Source: SHVO01 sp041906145 (GTDB lineage Bacteria; Pseudomonadota; Alphaproteobacteria; Rhodospirillales; Rhodospirillaceae). From it: a DNA stretch of 64,000 nucleotides. Below, one piece after another: positions 7,894 through 20,912 of the stretch (position 1 is the first letter of the stretch; every line of letters starts with the position of its first letter). Position numbers and translations under genes: made by a program. Under the pieces are notes generated by a model. The model was not told the DNA's origin, did no database searches, and saw nothing but the letters and a program-made list of their open reading frames with translations. The stretch covers positions 1,116,001 through 1,180,000 of the forward strand of contig JAYRJU010000001.1 of the NCBI GenBank assembly GCA_041906145.1, in the 5' to 3' direction.

Positions 7894-7930
7894 ATGCGCG
7901 CCTCCTTGTGAGGCGCGCATCTTTCTTTTG
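7894..7930 (+). terminator. Rho-independent terminator of rpsT
   Basis: Perfect 11-bp arms atgcgcgcctc / gaggcgcgcat (7894-7904, 7910-7920), a 5-nt loop, then ctttcttttg. It lies 26 bp after the rpsT stop. Confidence 0.75.
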
Positions 7931-8501
7931 TTCACCTGAAAAATTCTTCCGAGTCTTCCGAGTCACGCGCGCACAAAGTGCGCGCGTGACTTCGAAGCTA
8001 TTGCGAATCAATGATCTTGCGCGCGCAGGTGATTCGAAAACGCAGATGAGACGCGGGTTTTGAGCATTTTGTGTCAAGCGCATCTTTGCCCTTGTCTCGT
8101 CCGTTCGGCAAACTACAGTGACGCCATCAGACGCCGCGCGGTTGTTCAAAACGTCCTCTTGGACGGTCACGGACAAACAGCGGCATCCGAAAAAAACCAT
8201 CAGGAACACCAAGCGCGTTTCATCAAGAGCTGCTCTCAGATTTGGTTCAGCTCTCGAAGGCCAATGCTATTTTCAATTTTGAGAATCGGCGGCGGCCCAA
8301 AGATAAAGAGACGCGCAAAAAGAGATGCGGGGGAAACCGTCAAGATATGGCAACCGTACATATCGTGATGCGTTTTATGACTACGAGTTTCGGGGTGCGG
8401 GTTACGGCGGACAATTCAGCGAACGGTGAAGCGGGATCTCAATCTCCCGCCGCTCGGAATTTGAATTTTCCGCCACTTAAGTATCGAGGGGATCACGTCG
8501 C
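7931..8501. other. Long non-coding region before dnaA, possible origin/dnaA control region
   Basis: About 570 bp without a convincing gene. It contains a perfect 14-bp inverted repeat with a 3-nt loop (7961-7974 / 7978-7991) and five GANTC sites (7951, 7960, 8005, 8031, 8283), which are CcrM methylation targets in alphaproteobacteria. By base composition I would expect about two. A lower-GC stretch lies around 8240-8360. I found no strict DnaA box (TTWTNCACA on either strand) and no TTAA-N7-TTAA CtrA site here, so origin function is only inferred from position next to dnaA. Confidence 0.4.
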
Positions 8502-9953
8502 GTGAAACGTGGGAATGAAGCAGCCATCGATCAGGCTGAATGGGATCGCGTCAAAACGCGTCTCAAACAAGAATTCGGCGACTCCGCCTACAAGAGCTGG
8601 GTGACTCCCATCGTCGCGACCAGCTTGCGCGACGGCGAGGTCGAACTGTCGGTCCCGACGCGCTTCATGCGCGATTGGATCACCACCCATTATGCCGAGC
8701 GGATTCGCGCGCTGTGGAACGGTGAGAACCCGTCCGTGCGCAAGATCACGCTGAAGGTGGATTCGGGCAAAGTGGATTCGGCTAAGCCGGACACCGTTAA
8801 GGCCGAGGCCCCGAAGATGACGAGCGCGCCTCCCGTGGCCGCGCCCGCCGCGCGCCCGGCCGGTCTTTCGCGAGTCCCGGCCCGCGCCGTGGCCGAAACG
8901 GCCCCGCAAGGCTCGCCGCTCGGCCCGGATCTCTCCGCGCCGCTCGACGCCCGCTACAATTTCGAGAATTTCGTCGTCGGCAAGCCGAACGAATTCGCCT
9001 ATGCGGCGGCTAAACGTGTCGCCGAATCCGATCAGGTCAGCTTCAATCCGCTGTTCCTTTACGGCGGCGTCGGCCTTGGCAAGACCCACCTGATGCATGC
9101 GATCGCCTGGGAAATCCGCCAGCGCACGCCGCACCGCCGGGTGATCTACCTGTCGGCCGAGAAGTTCATGTACTCGTTCGTGCGCGCGCTCCGTAACCAG
9201 GACACCGTGTCCTTTAAAGAGCAGTTCCGCTCCGTCGACGTGCTGATGATCGACGACGTTCAGTTCATCGCCGGCAAAGACGCCACCCAGGAAGAGTTCT
9301 TCCATACCTTTAACGCGCTCGTGGACCAGGGCCGCCAGATCGTGCTCTCGGCCGACAAGTCGCCGTCCAGCCTGGAAGAGATCGGCGACCGTCTGCGTTC
9401 GCGCCTGGCTTCGGGCCTCGTCGCCGATTTGCACCCGACCACCTTCGAATTGCGCCTGGGTATCTTGGACGCCAAGGCCGAACAGCTCGGCGTCGTGGTA
9501 CCGCAGAAGGTGAAGGAATTCCTCGCCCACAAGATCACCTCCAACGTGCGTGAGCTCGAGGGCGCCCTGACCCGTCTTGTCGCCCATGCCCAGCTGGTAG
9601 GCGGCTCGCTGTCGCTCGAAACTACCCAGGAACTGCTCCAGGACCTGCTCCGCGCCCACGACCGCCGTCTAACGATGGAAGAAATTCAGAAGCGCGTGGC
9701 CGAACACTTCAAGATCCGCGTATCCGACATGAGCTCGGCGCGCCGCTCCCGTGCGGTGGCCCGTCCCCGCCAGGTGGCCATGTATCTCTCCAAGCAGCTC
9801 ACCTCCCGCTCGCTCCCGGAAATCGGGCGCGCCTTCGGCGGGCGCGATCACACCACGGTCATCCATGCCGTGCGTAAGATCGAGGAACTGGTGAAGCTGG
9901 ATACGGCTTTCGCCGAGGACGTCGAACTCCTCACCCGGATGCTGGAAAGCTGA
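8502..9953 (+). CDS. dnaA: Chromosomal replication initiator protein DnaA
   Basis: Binds DnaA boxes and unwinds the origin as an ATP-bound filament. Domain I spans about residues 1-85. Residues 86-150 form a Pro/Ala-rich linker. The AAA+ domain starts near 150, with Walker A GGVGLGKT at 188-195 and Walker B VLMIDDVQF. The C-terminal domain IV carries the DnaA signature GRDHTTVIHA. Total length is 483. The start is GTG at 8502, with GAGGGG 11-16 nt upstream; no better in-frame ATG is seen. dnaN follows after 180 bp, then recF and gyrB, the ancestral initiation cluster. Confidence 0.97.
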   Translation: MKRGNEAAIDQAEWDRVKTRLKQEFGDSAYKSWVTPIVATSLRDGEVELSVPTRFMRDWITTHYAERIRALWNGENPSVRKITLKVDSGKVDSAKPDTVKAEAPKMTSAPPVAAPAARPAGLSRVPARAVAETAPQGSPLGPDLSAPLDARYNFENFVVGKPNEFAYAAAKRVAESDQVSFNPLFLYGGVGLGKTHLMHAIAWEIRQRTPHRRVIYLSAEKFMYSFVRALRNQDTVSFKEQFRSVDVLMIDDVQFIAGKDATQEEFFHTFNALVDQGRQIVLSADKSPSSLEEIGDRLRSRLASGLVADLHPTTFELRLGILDAKAEQLGVVVPQKVKEFLAHKITSNVRELEGALTRLVAHAQLVGGSLSLETTQELLQDLLRAHDRRLTMEEIQKRVAEHFKIRVSDMSSARRSRAVARPRQVAMYLSKQLTSRSLPEIGRAFGGRDHTTVIHAVRKIEELVKLDTAFAEDVELLTRMLES

Positions 9954-10001
9954 GCGCCGGCCTGCGCCCGGCGCGGAATTCCAAAATAATTAACGGCCTT
10001 A

Positions 10002-10026
10002 TTCGGGGTGCCTTGCGCACCCCGAA
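10002..10026 (+). terminator. Hairpin in the dnaA-dnaN gap
   Basis: Perfect 10-bp arms ttcggggtgc / gcaccccgaa with a 5-nt loop, followed by AAGC rather than T residues. It may stabilise the dnaA 3' end or attenuate read-through into dnaN. The rest of the 180-bp gap holds no gene. Confidence 0.4.
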
Positions 10027-10133
10027 AAGCTGTCGCATCACCTTCCCTAGTATGTCTAATATGTCGGTCCTGCGTTTAGTAGGACCGGGGATTCCGGGCG
10101 GTCCGGACTTCAAAAAAGAACGATTTTACGAAC

Positions 10134-11252
10134 ATGAAACTCATCATCGAGCGTGCGGCCCTCTTGAAGTCGCTGGGTCACGTCCAAAGCGTTGTCGAAC
10201 GGCGCAACACCATTCCCATCCTGTCCAACGTGCGTATCGACGCCGGCAAGGGCCAGCTCGCCCTCAATGCCACCGACATGGATATCGAAATCGTCGAAGC
10301 CACCACCGCTGAAATCGGCAAGCCCGGCGCGACCACCGCGCCCGCGCATACGCTGTATGACATCGTGCGTAAGCTGCCTGAAGGCGCCCAGATCGAGATC
10401 GCCACGACGGGAGACGGCGGCCAAATCGCCTTGTCCGCCGGCCGCTCGCGCTTCAACCTCGCGTGCCTGCCGGTCGAAGACTTCCCGGCGCTGACGGGCG
10501 GCGACTTCAGCCACACGTTCACCCTTGCCGCCGCGGACCTGCGGAGCCTTGTGGACCGCACCCGTTTCGCCATTTCCACCGAAGAAACCCGCTATTACCT
10601 CAACGGCATCTATCTGCATGCCGCGAAAAGTGACAGCGTCTCGGTGCTGCGTGCCGTGGCCACCGACGGTCACCGTCTCGCGCGCGTCGAACTGCCGCTG
10701 CCCCAGGGCGCGGCCGGCATGCCGGGCATCATTGTGCCGCGCAAGGCCGTCATCGAAGTGCGCAAGCTCATCGACGAAACCGACAGCGAAATCACCATTT
10801 CGCTTTCTGATTCCAAGATCCGCTTCGCGTTCGACAACGTCTCGCTGACCTCCAAGCTCATCGACGGAACCTTCCCGGACTACGAACGCGTCATCCCGAC
10901 GGGCAACGACAAGGTGCTCGAAGCCGAGCGCAAGCCGTTGTTCGACGCCGTCGACCGCGTCTCGGCGATCAGTTCTGAAAAGTCGCGCTCGATCAAAATG
11001 CAGTGCGAGAAGGGCCTCATCACTCTGTCCGCCTCGAGCCCCGAAGCGGGCAACGCGGTGGAAGAAGTCGAAGCCACCTATGCGGCCGGGCAGCTCGAGA
11101 TCGGCTTCAACTCGCGCTATCTCCTCGAAATTCTAGGTCAGATCGAAGGTGATGCCGCGCGCTTCACCATGGCCGATGCGGCTTCGCCCACCCTTATCCG
11201 CGATGTGGCCGACGGGTCGGCCATGTACGTCCTCATGCCGATGCGGGTGTGA
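10134..11252 (+). CDS. dnaN: DNA polymerase III subunit beta (sliding clamp)
   Basis: Ring-shaped processivity clamp for the replicative polymerase. The 372 residues fit the three-fold clamp architecture. Family features include MKLIIERAALLKSLGHVQSV at the start, VERRNTIPILSNV, the RFAISTEETRYYLNGI segment beginning the second domain, and the C-terminal YVLMPMRV, a close match to the usual MPMR[LV] ending that forms part of the partner-binding pocket. The stop overlaps a GTG frame leading into recF. Confidence 0.97.
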   Translation: MKLIIERAALLKSLGHVQSVVERRNTIPILSNVRIDAGKGQLALNATDMDIEIVEATTAEIGKPGATTAPAHTLYDIVRKLPEGAQIEIATTGDGGQIALSAGRSRFNLACLPVEDFPALTGGDFSHTFTLAAADLRSLVDRTRFAISTEETRYYLNGIYLHAAKSDSVSVLRAVATDGHRLARVELPLPQGAAGMPGIIVPRKAVIEVRKLIDETDSEITISLSDSKIRFAFDNVSLTSKLIDGTFPDYERVIPTGNDKVLEAERKPLFDAVDRVSAISSEKSRSIKMQCEKGLITLSASSPEAGNAVEEVEATYAAGQLEIGFNSRYLLEILGQIEGDAARFTMADAASPTLIRDVADGSAMYVLMPMRV

Positions 11253-11326
11253 GCGTCGTAGCGGCTCGTTTTTCCGCCGCGCCGGCGGCCGCCGTTGCTC
11301 CCGCGCGCACAGTGGCGCCGGGAGTC

Positions 11327-12463
11327 ATGCATCAGATTTTCGTCCAGCGTCTGACCCTGACCGATTTTCGCAATTACGCCCGGCTGCGGCTGGACGTGGC
11401 GGCGGGCGCTGTCGTGCTCACCGGCGCCAACGGGGCCGGCAAAACCAATCTTCTTGAAGCGATCTCCTTTCTCGCGCCGGGCCGCGGCCTGCGCGGGGCC
11501 AGGCTGTCGCAGGTCGGCCGCCAGGGCCATGCGGGCGGCTGGGGTGTGAATGCGGTCCTCGGCGGCCCCGAGGGCCTCACGGAAATCGGCACGGGCCTTA
11601 CGGCAAATGCTCCGGAACGCAGGGCCGTACAGATCAACGGTCATCCGGCTAAGGGCGGCGCGGCCATTGCCCGCCAGATTGGTGTGGTCTGGCTGACGCC
11701 CGCCATGGACCGCTTGTTCCTCGACGGCCCCGCGTCACGCCGCAAATTCCTCGACCGGCTCGTCACCGCTTTCGACGCCGACCAAGCCGGGCGCATCGCG
11801 GCGTACGATCATGCCCATCGCCAACGTTCCCGTTTGTTACGCGAAGAAGCCGGGGATGCCGCCTGGTTTGCCGCGCTTGAGGACACTATGGCGCGCCATG
11901 GTGTCGCTTTAGCGGCGGCCCGGGCCGATCTGGTCGCGCGTCTTTCCCGCGCTTTGTCCGCCTCGGCCGGCCCTTTCCCGGCGGCTAGCTTGAAGCTCGT
12001 CGGCGCGGTGGACAGCTGGCTGGCCGAAATGCCCGCCGTCGACGCCGAAGACAAAGTCCGCGCCAGCCTGTGGGACGAGCGCCGCGGCGTCCTTGGGGCT
12101 GGGGCCGGTCCGCATAGGTCGGATCTTGGCGTGGCGATGATTGCCGCCAACCACCCATCGCACGGCCAGCCGGCGGCGCTATGTTCGACCGGCGAGCAAA
12201 AAGCCCTCCTGATTTCGATCGTGCTCGCTCACGCCCGTCTTCAGCGGGAAAAACGGGGCTCCGCGCCGGTTCTTTTGCTCGACGAGATCGCGGCGCATCT
12301 GGACGCCGGACGCCGCGCGGCGCTGTTCGCCGAACTGAACGCTTTGGGCGCCCAGGCTTGGATGACCGGCACCGACAGCGCGTTGTTCGAGGATGTGGGT
12401 GAATCCGCCCAATTTTTCAACGTCGATCAAGGCGCGGTTACGGTCTCGAAAATGCGTCAGTAA
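11327..12463 (+). CDS. recF: DNA replication and repair protein RecF
   Basis: SMC-like ATPase that helps RecOR load RecA at gaps. The canonical opening VQRLTLTDFRNYARL is followed by Walker A GANGAGKTNLLEAI, the signature region near CSTGEQKALLISIVLAHA and Walker B LLLDEIAAHLD. I chose the ATG at 11327 because the family begins just before this motif. The frame stays open back to a GTG at 11249 overlapping the dnaN stop, which would add 26 Ala/Pro-rich residues; translational coupling there is possible. Confidence 0.94.
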   Translation: MHQIFVQRLTLTDFRNYARLRLDVAAGAVVLTGANGAGKTNLLEAISFLAPGRGLRGARLSQVGRQGHAGGWGVNAVLGGPEGLTEIGTGLTANAPERRAVQINGHPAKGGAAIARQIGVVWLTPAMDRLFLDGPASRRKFLDRLVTAFDADQAGRIAAYDHAHRQRSRLLREEAGDAAWFAALEDTMARHGVALAAARADLVARLSRALSASAGPFPAASLKLVGAVDSWLAEMPAVDAEDKVRASLWDERRGVLGAGAGPHRSDLGVAMIAANHPSHGQPAALCSTGEQKALLISIVLAHARLQREKRGSAPVLLLDEIAAHLDAGRRAALFAELNALGAQAWMTGTDSALFEDVGESAQFFNVDQGAVTVSKMRQ

Positions 12464-12538
12464 GGGTGCATTTCGGTCCGCGATTCCTTATATTCAGTCC
12501 ACCAAAAAAAGCTCCAAAAAACCCTCATCAGAGCCCTC

Positions 12539-15034
<2,496 letters not shown>

Positions 15035-15047
15035 TCCAAGCTAACCC

Positions 15048-15078
15048 TGTCATCGCCCGCTTTATGCGGGCAATGACA
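15048..15078. terminator. Inverted repeat between convergent gyrB and the vWA gene
   Basis: Arms tgtcatcgcccgc / gcgggcaatgaca pair over 13 positions with one G-T mismatch around a 5-nt loop. It lies between convergent genes and has no T-tract on either side, so a bidirectional terminator is plausible but unproven. Confidence 0.5.
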
Positions 15079-15089
15079 GCAGGGGGCGG

Positions 15090-15854
15090 CTATTCCGCCG
15101 GCAGCGACATATCGCGGCCGCTCAGGTGCGGCGCCGCGGCGATTTCCAAAACGAGTTTATGCAGCAATGACTGGCTGAAATCGTTCGGCGTGCGCACGGT
15201 CACGAAGAACGCGCCCGGCCCGCCGATGACCTGTTCGTTGTAATAACGGTCGAGGTCCTCGGGCACTTCCTGTTTCCATTTGGGGCGCTCGAACATCATC
15301 GCGAGGCCGTTGATCGTGACGCCCTTCTTCACGGCGTCGTCACGCGCGTCCTTCACGGGGCGTCCATAGTCGCTATAGCCGTCGCCGGAGATGTCAATCA
15401 CCCGGCGGCTGGGGTCGTAGCCGTTCTTGTCGAACAGCTTCACAGAAAAATCGAGACCCGCGCTGATGGATGTCGTGCTGCCCGGCTTCACGGGGGCTTT
15501 TGAGATTTCGTCCGCGAAGGCTGCCGCGCTCTTCGCATCCGAGATCACGTGCCAGGGTACGACCTGCACCTGATGATAAACGCTCGACCATTCGACGTAG
15601 GTGATGGCGATCTTGCCGATGGGCCCGGAACGGATGGCCTCGGTGACGCGTTTGTCTTTCAACGCATGGACATAGCCGTTACGCTGAATGGCGGCTTCCT
15701 TCTCATCGATGCTGAGCGAGACGTCGACCGCCATTACCAGCGCGAGGTCGACCGCGATGTCGTCATCGGCCGAACGCGCGGACCCCGGTGCCGGACCGCA
15801 CAGAAGCGCGGCGCCAACGGACAGGGCGACAGCAAAGGAACGCGGCGATGTCAT
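15090..15854 (-). CDS. Exported DUF1194 protein with von Willebrand factor A fold
   Basis: About 254 residues from MTSPRSFAVALSVGAALL, a typical Sec signal peptide ending near GSARSA. The mature part begins DLALVMAVDVSLSID, where DVSLS is the metal-ion-dependent adhesion-site motif of vWA domains; ISGDGYSDYG and GLAMMF fit later strands. A GTG at 15890 would extend it by 12 basic residues but adds nothing to the signal peptide. DUF1194 proteins are common in alphaproteobacteria and have no established function. It is convergent with gyrB. Confidence 0.85.
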   Translation of the reverse strand: MTSPRSFAVALSVGAALLCGPAPGSARSADDDIAVDLALVMAVDVSLSIDEKEAAIQRNGYVHALKDKRVTEAIRSGPIGKIAITYVEWSSVYHQVQVVPWHVISDAKSAAAFADEISKAPVKPGSTTSISAGLDFSVKLFDKNGYDPSRRVIDISGDGYSDYGRPVKDARDDAVKKGVTINGLAMMFERPKWKQEVPEDLDRYYNEQVIGGPGAFFVTVRTPNDFSQSLLHKLVLEIAAAPHLSGRDMSLPAE

Positions 15855-16031
15855 AAATCCACTATGCCGCGCCCTGCGGCGGATTAACACTGGCTTTGGA
15901 AGGGGCTGTGCGGCCTGTTACCCGTGGGGTCGGCCCCGGCGCATGCGCTCTGCACACGTCGCCGCCTTCTCACCCTCGCGCGGTCGGGCGCACCAGTATA
16001 GGCTCGAGGGCCTGGGAAAAAGGGAAGCTCC

Positions 16032-17003
16032 ATGACACTCGATCGCCGCACGTTCCTTGGAAAAACCGTCACCTGCGCCTGTCATCTCGCGCTCGCCGCG
16101 TCCGTCATGCCCGCCGCGACGCGCCGCGCCTGGGCCGCGGAATCCTTGGGCCAGGTGGTCGCGCGCGAACCCTTCGGCACCTTGGAGAAAATCGCCGACA
16201 ACGTCTGGGCGGTGATCTCGCAGCCTCTCAACGGCGACCGCACGACCCTCGCCAATGGGGGGCTCATTGCCGGCAAGACCGCCGTGCTCGCAGTCGAAGG
16301 GTTCAATGCCCCGGCGGGCGCCGAATGGCTCGCCGCTAAATCCATGGAACTCACCGGCATGCGCCCGACCCATGTCGTGCTCACGCATCATCACGGCGAC
16401 CACGCCAACGGCATCTCGGGCTTCCAGACAAACGGGTCGCAATGCGCGGTCCACTCCACCGCCATCACGCGCGACATCGTGGTCGGCCGTGACGCGAAGA
16501 CGCCCGGTGCTCCGCCGGCGCGCACGGCCACCCTCAACGGCGCGGTCCTTCTCTCGAACACGGACGCGACCAGCATCGACCTCGGCGGACGTACCGTGAA
16601 AGTCATCCCGCGCGGGGGCCACACGCAAAGCGACGTCACGGTCGAGCTCGACGATCCTTCAATCGTCTTCTGCGGCGATTTGGTGTGGAACGCGATGTTC
16701 CCCAACTACGTCGATACGACGCCGTCTAAATTCGTGGGCGCGGTGCGCGGACTCAAGCGCGCGAAGGACACGCTGTATGTTCCCGGTCACGGCGCGCTGG
16801 CGAAGGTGCGCGAAATCGACCGCTACATCGCGATGCTGAATGAAGTGGAAGCGGGTGCGCGCAAGTCCTTCAAGGCTGGCGTCAGCGCCGAGGATGCAGG
16901 CCGCACCTTCATGCTCTCCGAATCGCTCGGCCCCTGGGCGTTGTTCAGCAACGTGTTTTATCCGCGCGCGTTCGAAGCCTGGTATCGGGAATTGAAGGCA
17001 TAG
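16032..17003 (+). CDS. Tat-exported metallo-beta-lactamase-fold hydrolase
   Basis: A 323-residue MBL-fold protein with a twin-arginine leader (DRRTFLGKT, Arg at residues 5-6) and a hydrophobic stretch ending AAT..AWAAE. The metal-binding motif HHHGDHANG lies near residue 118, followed by the later histidine in GGHTQSDV, the bridging Asp in FCGDLVW and the final His in PGHGALAK. It resembles the exported zinc hydrolases often annotated as quinoprotein-relay-system metallohydrolases, but no PQQ or quinoprotein gene is adjacent. The ATG follows an AGGGAAGCTCC sequence. Substrate is unknown. Confidence 0.85.
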   Translation: MTLDRRTFLGKTVTCACHLALAASVMPAATRRAWAAESLGQVVAREPFGTLEKIADNVWAVISQPLNGDRTTLANGGLIAGKTAVLAVEGFNAPAGAEWLAAKSMELTGMRPTHVVLTHHHGDHANGISGFQTNGSQCAVHSTAITRDIVVGRDAKTPGAPPARTATLNGAVLLSNTDATSIDLGGRTVKVIPRGGHTQSDVTVELDDPSIVFCGDLVWNAMFPNYVDTTPSKFVGAVRGLKRAKDTLYVPGHGALAKVREIDRYIAMLNEVEAGARKSFKAGVSAEDAGRTFMLSESLGPWALFSNVFYPRAFEAWYRELKA

Positions 17004-17113
17004 GGCGTTCCGGAAAAGTGTGATTACACGTCGGTCTAAGGCCCGGTCAACGAGATGAGAAGCGCGCCTTCGCGCGCGTCCGATATGAAAGTGCCCCAAC
17101 AAAAGACTCTTCC

Positions 17114-17536
17114 ATGCAGCAACAGATATCTGTCATTACCCTCGGCGTGACCGATCTGGCGCGCTCCAAACGGTTCTATGTGAACGGTTTTGGCTGGCAG
17201 CCCGTCCTCGATACTGACGAGATCGTTTTCTATCAAATGAACGGCTTCGTTCTTGGCACCTGGCTTAAGGCAAAGCTGGAAGAAGACATGAAGCAACAGG
17301 CATCGCCCGCGCCCGGCGCATATGCCCTCGCCCATAATGTCACCGACCCGTTGCAGGTGACCCAGGTTCTCAATCAATTGATCGCGCACGGCGGCACCCT
17401 TCTGCGCGTCGCCGATCAGCCGCCGCACGGCGGCTTACGCGGCTATGTGGCCGACCCGGATGGCCACACATGGGAGATCGCTTGGAATCCCGCTTGGCCG
17501 ATCAGTGCGGAAGGCTATGTGACCGCGAAGTTTTAG
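17114..17536 (+). CDS. VOC-family (glyoxalase-like) protein
   Basis: A 140-residue protein with two beta-alpha-beta-beta-beta modules of the vicinal oxygen chelate fold. The first begins ISVITLGVTDLARSKRFYVNGFGW; the second contains HNVTDPLQVTQVLNQLIAHG and ends with PDGHTWEIAWNP, the usual metal-site segment. No specific reaction can be assigned. It stands alone between the metallo-hydrolase and a convergent AIM24-like gene. The 137 bp after it hold no recognisable feature. Confidence 0.85.
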   Translation: MQQQISVITLGVTDLARSKRFYVNGFGWQPVLDTDEIVFYQMNGFVLGTWLKAKLEEDMKQQASPAPGAYALAHNVTDPLQVTQVLNQLIAHGGTLLRVADQPPHGGLRGYVADPDGHTWEIAWNPAWPISAEGYVTAKF

Positions 17537-17673
17537 GGGGCCAAAACGAGTCCAAGGCTGCTACGAGCGCCAGCAGATGGCCTCGTTGATCGGCCCCGAT
17601 GACGTCGCCGTGCGAAACGATCACGCGCAGCGCCGTCACCGCTTACCAGCGCGCTTCGGGCCGCCGTGTTCCC

Positions 17674-18525
17674 TTAGCGGTTTCCGCCGACGATATCCCC
17701 CAGCGCGCCCAGGACCGAGCCTTCGCCGCGGTTCTGGCCGCCGTACGCGCTCGCCGCCGCCATCATGCGGCCCGCGAGGCGCGCGAAGGGCAGGGATTGG
17801 ATCCAAACCTTGCCGGGACCGCGAAGGCGCGCGAAGAATACGCCTTCGCCGCCGAACACCATGCTCTTCACGCCGCCAACCGATACCAGGTCGAAATCCA
17901 CATCGGGCGTCAACGCCGCGAGGCAACCGGTATCGACGTGCAATTCCTCCCCGCGTTTCAGTTCACGTTCGACGACGGTTCCGCCCATCTGCACGAACAC
18001 CCAACCATCGCCCTCCAGCTTCTGCATGATGAAGCCCTCGCCGCCGAACAGGCCCGTGAGTACACGCTTCTGGAAATGGATGCCGATGGACACGCCCTTC
18101 GCCGCAGCAAGGAAGCTATCTTTCTGACAAATAAGTTGGCCGCCAAAGTCGGACAGGCGGAGCGGAAGGATAGCGCCGGGTGTCGGTGAGGCGAAGGCCA
18201 CACGCGCCTTGCCCTGGCCGCTGTGGGTAAACACGGTGGTGAACAGGCTCTCGCCGGTGATGAGACGCTTGCCTGCGCCGAGTAGCTTCGCGGTAAACCC
18301 TTCATTGGCGCCGCCACTGCCGTCGCCAAAGACGGTGGACATCGTCACGCTTGCGTCTTTCCACACCATCGCCCCCGCCTCTGAGATCGCACTCTCGCCC
18401 GGGTCCAACTCGATCTCCACGAACTGGAGTTCCTGCCCCTTGATCTCGAAGTCGATATCGTCGGCGACGCCGCTCTGTTTGGCGTGTGTCCAGGGACTGG
18501 TGCGCGGAACGCTCGGGACGGGCAT
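17674..18525 (-). CDS. TIGR00266 / AIM24-family protein
   Basis: 283 residues with the AIM24 beta-rich pattern: IKGQELQFVEIELDPGESAISEAGAMVW, then SLFTTVFTHSGQGKARVAFASP, GLFGGEGFIMQKLEGDGWVFVQ and a Gly-rich C-terminus. Bacterial members form multimeric beta-structures and have no agreed biochemical role; the yeast homologue is a mitochondrial inner-membrane protein. There is no signal peptide. It is divergent from ogt. Confidence 0.85.
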   Translation of the reverse strand: MPVPSVPRTSPWTHAKQSGVADDIDFEIKGQELQFVEIELDPGESAISEAGAMVWKDASVTMSTVFGDGSGGANEGFTAKLLGAGKRLITGESLFTTVFTHSGQGKARVAFASPTPGAILPLRLSDFGGQLICQKDSFLAAAKGVSIGIHFQKRVLTGLFGGEGFIMQKLEGDGWVFVQMGGTVVERELKRGEELHVDTGCLAALTPDVDFDLVSVGGVKSMVFGGEGVFFARLRGPGKVWIQSLPFARLAGRMMAAASAYGGQNRGEGSVLGALGDIVGGNR

Positions 18526-18595
18526 GGGAAACTCCTCAGAAAAGTCCGGGCCTTCTATGTAGAAGAAAGCGCGACGGTCGGGCTAGAGTGCCCCG

Positions 18596-19071
18596 GTGAA
18601 TACCGTTTACACGAAAATGAAATCGCCGGTGGGCGAACTCACCCTCGTCGCCACCGAAAAGGGTCTCGCCGCCATCCTATGGCCGAAAGATGATCCTAGG
18701 CGGGTGCGTGTGAAGCCGGGGGTGTTGAACGGCCGGCACCCTGTCCTGCGCCAGACCGTAAATCAGCTGAAGGAATATTTCGCGGGCAAGCGGAAAGCCT
18801 TCGATCTTACGTTGGATTTTTACGGCACCGATTTCCAGAAGAAAGTCTGGCAAGCGCTACTGGCTATCCCCTTTGGTGAGACCCGCAGCTATGCCGAGAT
18901 TGCACGCGCCGTCAAGAAACCGACAGCGGTCCGTGCCGTGGGCGCCGCCAATGGCCGCAATCCCATCTCCATCGTCGCGCCGTGCCACCGGGTCATCGGC
19001 TCCAACGGCAAGCTCACGGGGTTCGCGGGCGGCCTCGCGGCGAAAGCCACGCTGTTGAAGCTGGAGCGCGC

Positions 19072-19075
<4 letters not shown>
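18596..19075 (+). CDS. ogt: Methylated-DNA-[protein]-cysteine S-methyltransferase
   Basis: Suicide repair enzyme that moves alkyl groups from O6-alkylguanine to its own cysteine. The active site PCHRVIGSNGKLTGFAGG includes the acceptor Cys at residue 130; the DNA-binding helix is represented by FGETRSYAEIARAV and the finger Arg by AVRAVGAANGRNP. Length is 159 with a GTG start at 18596. Its stop overlaps the recQ stop on the opposite strand within CTTAAG. No Ada regulatory domain is attached. ogt versus ada-like naming is by size only. Confidence 0.92.
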
Positions 19076-20877
<1,802 letters not shown>

Positions 20878-20912
20878 GTGCGCGGCACCCTAATCGCGCC
20901 GCTCCGGTTTCG

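Noticed and set aside
8493..9659. 388-codon frame opposite dnaA
   Set aside because: Antisense shadow of a conserved gene.
11249..11326. Longer RecF starting at the GTG that overlaps dnaN
   Set aside because: The extra 26 residues are Ala/Pro-rich and precede the conserved RecF opening; kept only as an alternative because coupling to dnaN is possible.
16032..17003. Metallo-beta-lactamase antibiotic resistance
   Set aside because: It has the fold and HxHxDH motif but also a Tat leader and a sequence pattern of general exported hydrolases; nothing points to beta-lactam hydrolysis.
17004..17113. Possible second copy of the palindromic element near ccggaaaagtgtg
   Set aside because: Only a few bases resemble the mutM element and no paired arms are present.
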